In this document: positions 1-5,317 of the stretch, one piece after another
Numbering within the stretch: the stretch's first letter is position 1
Layout of the letters: each line of letters opens with the position of its first letter
Assembly (NCBI GenBank): GCA_016463385.1
Contig: JAEMRL010000129.1
Span: 1-5,317, forward strand
DNA from: Thermoleophilia bacterium
Lineage (GTDB): Bacteria > Actinomycetota > Thermoleophilia > Miltoncostaeales > Miltoncostaeaceae
Reading direction: 5' to 3'
Length of the DNA: 5,317 nt
Notes under the pieces: model-generated
What the model was told of the DNA's origin: nothing
What the model saw: only the letters and a program-made list of their open reading frames with translations
Database searches by the model: none
Made by a program: the position numbers and the translations under genes

Positions 1-1690
1 GGGAGAACACCGAGTCCGGGGCCTCGGCCAGGACCAGGGTGCCCAGGGCGGCCCCGGCCCCCGTGATCAGCATCAGGCTGGTCCACATGGTGATCACCCG
101 GCGCCGGCTCATTCCCTGTTCGCGCATGCCCACGGTGCTGGAGAGCGCTTCCGGGAAGTTCGCCAGGAACAGCCCGGCGAGCAGAGAGAGGGTGATCGAT
201 CCCCCGACGAGCACGTTCGCCCCGATCACGAACGACTCCGGGATGCCGTCCAACAGGATGCCCAGGAACATCGCCATCGCCGCCCCCTGGTGCCCCGCCA
301 GGGTCCGGGTCATCTCGGCCAGCGAGGGGAACACCCGCCCGCCCTCGACGCTCTTGGCGGCACGATCCATCCAGGTGGCCGCCGCACGCGGGTCGAGCGA
401 GCGGCGGTCGGTGAGGTAGGCGGTCATCTGCCGATCACGCAGGAAGGAGGCCCGCCGCGCCCGCAGCTCGGGAAGCCCATCCTCCAGGTCGTCGAAGTCG
501 TCGCGCCGAAGGACGGCGACCCGGCTGGGCACGGGGCTGACCGCGGTCACGGCGTGCAGGCCCTCGGCGAAGAACGACAGAGCCCCGAAGGCCTCTCCGG
601 GCCGGACCTCGAGCGGCTCGTCCGCGAGGGCGTTCGGGTCGACCAGGAGCACGCGGCCCTCCCGCAGCAGGTAGGCCCGATCGGCCGGCTGCCCGGTGCT
701 GAAGTACGTGTGCCCCGCCTCGTGCTCGGCCAGGATCAGCTCGTCGGCCACCCGGGTGAGCGCCTCGGCGGACAGGGGCGTGATGAAGCCGCAGCGAGAC
801 TCGGTCCTGAGTTCCTCGGCCAGCACAGCGCTCGGCGAGGACGACGGGAGGCGCGGCGGCGCCCAGACGAACCCGCCGTCCAGGTCCGCCGCCGCGTCGG
901 ACTGCCACCGGTCCGCGTCATCCGGCTCGATCCCGTGCCGCTGCCGGAGATAGGCGTTGACCTCGGGGTCGGCGACCAGGTGGCGCAACGCCACCCGTAG
1001 ATCCGCAGACTTCCCGGCCAGCTCCATCAGAGGTTCCCGGGGGATCACCAGCACCCGGCACCCGGTGGGGGTGAACGCCTCCGTGGCCCGGGGGAGGCCG
1101 GTCAGGAAGCTCATCCGACCGAAGGCCGCGTTCGGTCCCAGTGTCTCGAACACCGCGCGGCTGTTCTCCGGATCACGCAGCTCGACGACGCCCCGGTCGA
1201 CGACCAGCAGGTGCTTGGGCGGGTCCCCGGCCCGGTGCAGCCAGGTGCCCGCCGGCACGTCGCGTACCTGGGTCATCTCCAGGATCCGGTCCTTGACCTC
1301 CTCGGGCAGGTCCCCGAGCGGGCTGGTCCGCTGCAGGCCGGCGAGAACGCTGTCGAGGTGCCGGCGGGCCTGGCCTCGCCAGTAGGCCATCGCGGTGGCC
1401 TGCTTGCGCAGGTACCCGCCCCTGCGGTTCAGCACGTGGTTCAGCCCCTTGAACATCAGGCCGCCGGCCACCGCGCCGATCGCGAGGTCGTGCAGGTGCC
1501 CCTCGGTGACGCCGGGCGCCACCAGATCCAGGGTCAGAGCGGCGAGCAACGCCCCACTCCCGAAGGCGAGCAGAACGGCGAGCACCCGGTTGCCGGGGTG
1601 CCAGACGACCCCGAGCAGCGCGCCGAGCGGCAGGGACGCGGCGCTGAGCAGCCCGAAGAGGAGCGCCGTCACCGCTGCCGATCCGTCCAT
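1..1690 (-). CDS. ZIP-fold membrane protein with two internal cNMP-binding-like domains (3' end missing)
   Basis: My translation from the ATG at 1690 stays open for 563 codons to the window edge, so the C-terminus lies outside. Seen: three hydrophobic helices (about residues 6-30, 36-58, 67-88), a cytosol-like stretch of about 380 residues, then three more helices (about 470-494, 498-520, 532-556). Helix 2 (FGSGALLAALTLDLV), the DGIPES motif at 481-486 and the NFPEAL motif at 511-516, followed by GMSRRR, match the order and spacing of ZIP transporters, whose TM4 and TM5 carry HNxPEG-like and xExPxE-like metal sites. The loop holds two cNMP-binding-like folds (about 122-240 and 305-420) with cassettes at F190-A202 and F368-T382. 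The glutamates at 485 and 514 are kept, but the usual TM4 His is Asp481. In ZIPs the TM3-TM4 loop is cytoplasmic, as these domains would require. TM7-8 would lie beyond the window. Start: AGGAGGG lies four bases upstream and an in-frame TAG lies at 1715-1717. The ZIP assignment is fairly secure; substrate and ligand are unknown. Confidence 0.85.
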   Translation of the reverse strand, partial: MDGSAAVTALLFGLLSAASLPLGALLGVVWHPGNRVLAVLLAFGSGALLAALTLDLVAPGVTEGHLHDLAIGAVAGGLMFKGLNHVLNRRGGYLRKQATAMAYWRGQARRHLDSVLAGLQRTSPLGDLPEEVKDRILEMTQVRDVPAGTWLHRAGDPPKHLLVVDRGVVELRDPENSRAVFETLGPNAAFGRMSFLTGLPRATEAFTPTGCRVLVIPREPLMELAGKSADLRVALRHLVADPEVNAYLRQRHGIEPDDADRWQSDAAADLDGGFVWAPPRLPSSSPSAVLAEELRTESRCGFITPLSAEALTRVADELILAEHEAGHTYFSTGQPADRAYLLREGRVLLVDPNALADEPLEVRPGEAFGALSFFAEGLHAVTAVSPVPSRVAVLRRDDFDDLEDGLPELRARRASFLRDRQMTAYLTDRRSLDPRAAATWMDRAAKSVEGGRVFPSLAEMTRTLAGHQGAAMAMFLGILLDGIPESFVIGANVLVGGSITLSLLAGLFLANFPEALSSTVGMREQGMSRRRVITMWTSLMLITGAGAALGTLVLAEAPDSVFS

Positions 1691-1813
1691 CCGACCCTCC
1701 TGCTCGGCGGCACTCTACGGGAGGGGGCGTGAACGGCGAGCGGTCTGTTTCAGCCTCGGTGAGCCCTGTTCGACCGAGCCGCGGGGTCTCTGTCCGGCCG
1801 AACGCCCACAGAA
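1691..1813. other. Intergenic gap between DUF72 and ZIP/cNMP genes
   Basis: I see no gene in these 123 bases. On the minus strand it should hold the end of the DUF72 transcript and the promoter of the ZIP/cNMP gene. There is a 6-bp inverted repeat, CTCGGT at 1755-1760 and ACCGAG at 1773-1778, with a 12-base loop and no T-run after it. That is too weak to call a terminator, though it could be an operator-like site. TAGAGT (minus strand, 1717-1712) resembles a -10 box, but I found no convincing -35 partner. Confidence 0.5.
1695..1701 (-). promoter_or_regulatory. Ribosome binding site of the ZIP/cNMP gene
   Basis: The minus strand reads AGGAGGG, then TCGG, then the ATG at 1690. This near-perfect Shine-Dalgarno sequence fixes the start of a gene that otherwise has no stop codon in the window, and shows it is translated independently of the DUF72 gene upstream. 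Confidence 0.75.
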
Positions 1814-2722
1814 CTAGCCGGAGGATCCCCGATCAGCAGCGGAAAGCATCTCCCCGAAGCGCTCGGCGTTGCGCAGCGCGTGATCGCGCGCGTTGTTGTT
1901 GAACACGACCGCCACCTCCTGGGCGCGTTCGGCCATGTCGAGCACGGGATCGATCCACTCCTCCATCTCCTCGTCGGAGTAGACGTGGTCGAAGCGCTCG
2001 GCGACGGTGCGACCGGTGTTCCAGGTCTCCTTGTTGCGCCCGTGCAGGCGCAGGTAGGCGAGCGCCGGCGTGGTCACCTCCACGATCGGCGGCATGACGT
2101 TCTTCGCCTCGATCCGGGGCGCGTCCACGACCACCCATGCCGCATCGTGCTCTCCGAGCATCTCGGCGGCGGCCTCCCTCTCGCCGGGCTCGGCCCACGA
2201 GCGGTGCCGGAACTCCACGGCGGTGCGCGCAGGGCGCAACCGGGAGACGATGCGCGCGATCTCATCGCGCTGCGCCGGGCCCGAGACGACGTAGGGCGGG
2301 AGCTGCAGCAGGATCGCGCCGAGCTTGTCGCCGAGCGGCCCGACCGCCTCCAGGAGCGAGTCGATCACGGCGTCGCGCATCTCCCTGCTGGGCTTCCGGA
2401 TACGACCCCTGGAGTCCGGCTGGAACGGGAGCTCGCGCAGCGGCGGCGGCAGGCGGCCGGGCTCCGAGGGGTGCCCCGAGATGACCTGATGGGCCTTCAC
2501 GTGGAAGCGGAAGCCGGGCGGGGTCCGCGACGCCCACGCCTCGGTGGTGCCCACGTTCGGCAGGGCGTAGAAGGTCGCGTTCACCTCCACCATGGGGAAG
2601 CGCTCGGCGTAGTAGCGCAGCCGCCCCTCGGCGTCGCCCTTCACGTCGTCGGGGTACCAGCCGGCCTTGATGAACTCGGGATCGGTCCAGGAGGCCGTCC
2701 CCACCCGCACGTCGCGCGCCAT
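1814..2722 (-). CDS. DUF72 family protein (YecE-like)
   Basis: A complete 302-residue protein, close to the usual DUF72 length. The family adopts a TIM-barrel-like fold; its biochemical role is not established, so no reaction is assigned. Conserved blocks appear in family order: VGTASWTDP near the N-terminus followed by GWYPD, VEVNATFYALP (about 45-55), FRFHVKAHQ (about 71-79), LGAILLQLPP (about 134-143), AVEFRHRSW (about 168-176), YLRLHGRN (about 223-230) and VVFNNNARDHALRNA (about 272-286). There is no signal peptide or membrane segment, so it should be cytosolic. I chose the ATG at 2722. A TTG at 2734 would add four residues, but it sits only eight bases after a strong hairpin and has no ribosome binding site, whereas a weak GAGTGG lies just before the ATG. 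It follows the HDOD-LuxR gene by 58 bases in the same direction and could share its transcript. Nothing seen ties it functionally to c-di-GMP signalling. Confidence 0.93.
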   Translation of the reverse strand: MARDVRVGTASWTDPEFIKAGWYPDDVKGDAEGRLRYYAERFPMVEVNATFYALPNVGTTEAWASRTPPGFRFHVKAHQVISGHPSEPGRLPPPLRELPFQPDSRGRIRKPSREMRDAVIDSLLEAVGPLGDKLGAILLQLPPYVVSGPAQRDEIARIVSRLRPARTAVEFRHRSWAEPGEREAAAEMLGEHDAAWVVVDAPRIEAKNVMPPIVEVTTPALAYLRLHGRNKETWNTGRTVAERFDHVYSDEEMEEWIDPVLDMAERAQEVAVVFNNNARDHALRNAERFGEMLSAADRGSSG

Positions 2723-2742
2723 GCGCCCACTCAAGCAGGTGC

Positions 2743-2774
2743 CGCCGGGCGCCGCCGTTCGCGGGCGCCCGGCG
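2743..2774 (-). terminator. Strong GC hairpin after the HDOD-LuxR gene
   Basis: The arms at 2743-2753 and 2764-2774 are perfect 11-base inverted complements (minus strand: CGCCGGGCGCC and GGCGCCCGGCG) around a 10-base loop. It begins six bases after the TGA of the HDOD-LuxR gene and ends 20 bases before the DUF72 ATG. No T-run follows, so it may be a U-less terminator of the kind proposed for high-GC actinobacteria, a partial attenuator, or a structure protecting the upstream mRNA. The inverted repeat is seen directly; its role is inferred. Confidence 0.4.
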
Positions 2775-2780
2775 CGGAGC

Positions 2781-3827
2781 TCAGACCCAGCCCTTCTCCC
2801 GTGCCAGCAGGAGCGCCTGCGACTGCCCCGACACCTCGAGCTTGCGGTAGATGTGGTGCAGGTGGTTGTGGACGGTCGATGCCGAGCAGCCGAGCTCGTG
2901 GGCGACCTGCTTGGCGGCCGAGCCGCGCGCCAGCATGCGCAGCACCTGCACCTCGCGGTCGGTGAGCCCGGGCGGGCGCCGCGGGCCGTCGGTCTCGGGC
3001 GAGGCCATCAGCACCATCTCGAGCGCGTCGGAGGCCATGCCGCAGGCCTCTGCGGCCGCGGGCAGGCGCTCGATCGCGGCGGCGTCGCCAGCGGCCGCGT
3101 GCACGGCGATGTCGGCGAGCCACACCGGGCGGGCGACGGCCTCGCCCGGCGGGTCCTGGTCGTGGTGGCGCTCCATCGCGAGGCACAGGTCCTCGGGCAG
3201 GCCCCAGCGCCGGGCGATCCAGGCGCCGACCTTGGCGTGGTCGGTGCCGAAGAGCTCCCGCTCCTCGGCGATCGTGGTGATCCCGCCCGGGATCGTCACG
3301 CCGCGCTCCTCGGCGACCGTCGCGAGGATCGGCTTGCCGAGGTCGTGCAGCAGGCCCGCCAGATAGGCCTGCGAGACGAAGGCCGCGGGGCCCTTGCGGG
3401 CGAGCGACTGCGCCATGGTGGCGACCTCGCCGCTGTGGCGCACCAGGTAGAGGCGCGGGAAGCCGTAGCCGGCGACCGCGCCCTCCAGCAGGCGGTAGGT
3501 GCTGACGGCGAGCAGCAGGGCGCGCAGCGTCCTCTCACCGATGCGCACCACGGCGCGCTCGATCGTGTCGACCGGGTCGCTGAAGAGCGCCGAGTTGCCG
3601 AGGCGCAGAACCTGGACGGCGATCTCGGGGCTCTGCGACACCCGGGCGGCGATCAGCCGCACCGGGGCGGTGCCCTGGTCGAGGAGCTGGAGCACGCCGG
3701 TGACGACGGCCGAGGGCGCGGCGAGCCGCTCGGCGGCCTCCGCGACGACGCGGGCGGTGACGCGCGCGGTCGGTGGGGCCGGTGCCGCCGTGGGCGGCCT
3801 CTCGGCGAGTGCGGGGAACGTGGGCAC
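2781..3827 (-). CDS. HDOD domain protein with C-terminal LuxR-type HTH
   Basis: 348 residues from a GTG start. After a Pro/Ala-rich N-terminus (about 1-22), an HDOD domain spans about 25-240. It has PVRLIAARVSQSPEIAVQVL, a RLGNSALF element, LAGLLHDLGKPIL with H161-D162, H197, a WGLPEDL element (208-214) and the H221-H222 pair, the usual HDOD landmarks. A LuxR/GerE-type DNA-binding domain covers about 286-345: LTDREVQVLRMLARG, then a helix-turn-helix with SASTVHNHLHHIYRKL. HDOD proteins are generally signalling scaffolds related to HD hydrolases, and catalysis should not be assumed even though the HD pair is kept. The inferred role is a soluble transcription regulator whose DNA binding is gated by the HDOD domain. 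Start choice: AAGGAGGA lies four bases upstream and overlaps the stop of the GGDEF/HD-GYP gene. The same frame stays open far upstream, but that sequence is Arg/Gly-rich and overlaps the clear GGDEF/HD-GYP gene. Confidence 0.93.
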   Translation of the reverse strand: MPTFPALAERPPTAAPAPPTARVTARVVAEAAERLAAPSAVVTGVLQLLDQGTAPVRLIAARVSQSPEIAVQVLRLGNSALFSDPVDTIERAVVRIGERTLRALLLAVSTYRLLEGAVAGYGFPRLYLVRHSGEVATMAQSLARKGPAAFVSQAYLAGLLHDLGKPILATVAEERGVTIPGGITTIAEERELFGTDHAKVGAWIARRWGLPEDLCLAMERHHDQDPPGEAVARPVWLADIAVHAAAGDAAAIERLPAAAEACGMASDALEMVLMASPETDGPRRPPGLTDREVQVLRMLARGSAAKQVAHELGCSASTVHNHLHHIYRKLEVSGQSQALLLAREKGWV

Positions 3828-3831
3828 GGGG

Positions 3832-3839
3832 TCCTCCTT
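3832..3839 (-). promoter_or_regulatory. Ribosome binding site of the HDOD-LuxR gene
   Basis: AAGGAGGA on the minus strand, four bases before the GTG at 3827. Its first base is also the last base of the TGA of the upstream gene (3841-3839). It decides the start codon and suggests translational coupling of the two signalling genes. Confidence 0.85.
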
Positions 3840-5317
3840 CAGCCCAGTCGAGTGATGTCGGCGGAGCCGCGACCCACCAGGGCACGCAGGGCGGCAACGG
3901 GTACGGGGTCGAACTCGCTCCCCGAGCGGCGCTCGAGGTCGGTCATCGCCTCCGAGACGGGGACCGGGAACGCGCCCGGGCCTCCGCTGGTGAGGCGGTC
4001 GAAGGCGTCGGCGACCGCGAGGATGCGGGCCTCGAGGGGGATGTCCTCTCCGACCAGGCCGGCCGGGTAGCCGGCGCCGTCGAAGCGCTCGTGGTGGTGG
4101 AGCACCCAGGGCGCGATCGACGCGAGCCGGCTGCCGGCGAGCATCCTCTCGCCGATCTCGGGGTGGCGCTGGAGCTCCAGCTCCTGCGCCTCGGTGAGGG
4201 GCCCGGACGCGACCACGACGTCGTCGCTGATGCCGATCTTGCCGACGTCGTGCAGCAGGCCCGCGACGCGGACGTCCTCGACGCGGTCGAGCGGCAGGCC
4301 GATCTCGGCCGCGATCAGGGCCGCGACGCGGCCGACGTTCTCGGAGTGGAAGACGGTGCTCGGATGGCGGGCGTCCACCGACGCGGCAAGGGCCGCGACG
4401 GTCGTGAGCACGGCCTCGTCGTCGGCGACCTGCTCGCGCTGCTCCGAGCGCAGGATCGCCGCCGTGTCGGCGTGGTAGAGGAAGGTCCGGTCGCCACCGT
4501 GCGCGCGGGCCCATTCGAGCGCCGATCGGGCGTGCTGCTCCAGCGACTCCGGGCGCCCGGCCTGCGAGGGGAAGCTCGCGACGCCGATCGAGAGCGTGAA
4601 CCCGCCCTCCAGTCCCGGCACCGCGCCGAGGCTGGCGCGCAGGCGCTCGCCCACCCGGAGGGCGTCGAGCCCCTCCACCTCGGGCAGGATCGCCGCCAGC
4701 TCGTCGAGCCCGACGCGGCATCCCACGTCCATCGTGCGCAGGCGGTCGGCCACGTGACGCGAGAGCGCCTCCACGGCCGACTCCGCGGCCACCGCGCGTC
4801 CCTGCTCGCGCAGCTCGGCGAGGCCGTCGAGGGAGATGATCGCCACGCTCAGCGGCACGCCGGCCCGCAGGGCCCGCTCGCACTCCTGATCGAGGCGGTT
4901 GGTGAAGTAGCGGGCGTTGTAGAAGCGGGTGGTGGGATCGACGGCGCCGAGGTCGCGGACCTCCTGCTGCAGCACGGACATCGTGAGCGCGTTGGCCGCA
5001 TGGCCGGCGAGCTCGATGAGCGCCTCCACGTCGCGCTCGGCGAGCGTCTCGTCGCCCCGTCCCAGCACGATCAGCACGCCGAGACCGGCGCGCGGGCCGA
5101 GCCCGACCATGGACGACGTCGTGAAGCCCTGGGCGGCGAGCGCCCCTTCGGGAGCGAGCGAGCCCTGCCAGGGGCGGTCCTCGGCGAGCGCGGCCCGCGC
5201 CTCGGCCGGGATCAGCCGGGCGAGCTCCTCGGCCGGGAGCGGGCCGATGGCGTCGTAGGCCGCGACCTCGGGGGTCGGCGCGCCGGCCGCGACCATCAGG
5301 GCCGCGGGCGCCGCGAC
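3839..5317 (-). CDS. GAF / degenerate GGDEF / HD-GYP c-di-GMP signalling protein (5' end missing)
   Basis: 492 residues are visible and the frame is open to the right edge. The ATG at 5296 is unlikely to be the start: it has no ribosome binding site and falls inside what looks like a GAF domain. Numbered from that Met: GAF C-terminal part (about 1-110), GGDEF-like domain (about 115-270), HD-GYP domain (about 300-475). The GGDEF signature reads GLDEL (196-200) and the substrate-binding region near D157 is also poor, so cyclase activity is doubtful. An RxxD inhibitory-site motif (R187 to D190) stands at the canonical five-residue distance. The HD-GYP domain looks intact: H317, H349-D350 in LLHDVGKIGI, HPEIG (378-382), HHERFDGAGYP (401-411), ADAFDRLTS (429-437) and EFDP (461-464). 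This family hydrolyses c-di-GMP at a di- or tri-metal centre. The inferred role is a cytosolic c-di-GMP phosphodiesterase tuned by a GAF ligand. No membrane segment is seen in the visible part. The next gene starts 11 bases after its stop. Confidence 0.93.
   Translation of the reverse strand, partial: VAAPAALMVAAGAPTPEVAAYDAIGPLPAEELARLIPAEARAALAEDRPWQGSLAPEGALAAQGFTTSSMVGLGPRAGLGVLIVLGRGDETLAERDVEALIELAGHAANALTMSVLQQEVRDLGAVDPTTRFYNARYFTNRLDQECERALRAGVPLSVAIISLDGLAELREQGRAVAAESAVEALSRHVADRLRTMDVGCRVGLDELAAILPEVEGLDALRVGERLRASLGAVPGLEGGFTLSIGVASFPSQAGRPESLEQHARSALEWARAHGGDRTFLYHADTAAILRSEQREQVADDEAVLTTVAALAASVDARHPSTVFHSENVGRVAALIAAEIGLPLDRVEDVRVAGLLHDVGKIGISDDVVVASGPLTEAQELELQRHPEIGERMLAGSRLASIAPWVLHHHERFDGAGYPAGLVGEDIPLEARILAVADAFDRLTSGGPGAFPVPVSEAMTDLERRSGSEFDPVPVAALRALVGRGSADITRLG

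Noticed and set aside
435..908. 157-codon minus-strand open frame
   Set aside because: It is out of frame with the ZIP/cNMP gene, lies wholly inside it, and has no domain signal.
290..1000. 236-codon plus-strand open frame
   Set aside because: It is antisense to the ZIP/cNMP gene and its composition is typical of a high-GC shadow frame.
1712..1717. TAGAGT as a -10 box for the ZIP/cNMP gene
   Set aside because: It matches four of six consensus bases, but I found no -35 element at 16-19 bases, and the implied leader would be very short.
1755..1778. Terminator after DUF72
   Set aside because: Only a 6-bp stem with a 12-base loop and no T-run, so it is likely by chance in sequence this rich in G and C.
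1880..2965. 361-codon plus-strand open frame
   Set aside because: It is antisense to the clearly conserved DUF72 gene and low in complexity, with no motif.
2667..4070. 467-codon plus-strand open frame
   Set aside because: It runs antisense across the DUF72 start, the whole HDOD-LuxR gene and the end of the HD-GYP gene. Its product is Arg/Gly/Ala-rich with no recognisable domain. High GC alone explains the lack of stops.
3828..4883. Upstream extension of the HDOD-LuxR frame, which would give a 700-residue protein
   Set aside because: The added 352 residues are Arg/Gly-rich and overlap the well-supported HD-GYP gene in another frame. The strong ribosome binding site at 3832-3839 marks the GTG at 3827 as the start.
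1..5317. CRISPR array, tRNA or rRNA gene, insertion sequence, attachment site
   Set aside because: I saw no spaced direct repeats, cloverleaf, rRNA-like stretch, transposase motif or flanking repeats on either strand.

Overview
The window is strongly G+C-rich, with codons that end mostly in G or C. All four genes I can support lie on the minus strand. The gene content (GAF-GGDEF-HD-GYP protein, HDOD protein with a LuxR-type helix-turn-helix, DUF72 protein, cNMP-binding-like membrane protein) and base composition suggest a high-GC actinobacterium, perhaps of a deep lineage such as Thermoleophilia. That placement is inference and has low confidence.

Layout, read right to left in the direction of transcription. 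(1) 5317-3839: the 3' part of a GAF, degenerate GGDEF and intact HD-GYP protein, with its start outside the window. (2) 3827-2781: a 348-residue protein joining an HDOD domain to a C-terminal LuxR-type DNA-binding domain. Its GTG start is 11 bases after the previous stop, and its ribosome binding site overlaps that stop codon. (3) A perfect 11-bp inverted repeat at 2743-2774. (4) 2722-1814: a complete DUF72 (YecE-like) protein. (5) A 123-base gap with no gene. (6) 1690-1: a long gene that runs off the left edge. It looks like a ZIP-fold metal transporter with two cyclic-nucleotide-binding-like domains placed in the loop between transmembrane helices 3 and 4. This gene has no stop codon inside the window, so a simple ORF caller can miss it and report antisense frames instead.

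The first two genes form a tight signalling pair. One is a probable c-di-GMP sensor and phosphodiesterase, and the other is a probable output protein that could couple an HDOD signalling scaffold to transcription. DUF72 may be read from the same transcript, but the strong hairpin before it could reduce or stop that. The ZIP/cNMP gene has its own good ribosome binding site and an in-frame stop upstream, and is probably a separate unit. Its metal-ligand positions and nucleotide-binding cassettes depart from the canonical residues, so it may be a regulated transporter of altered specificity or a membrane sensor built on a transporter fold. It is the most interesting object here, followed by the HDOD-LuxR fusion.
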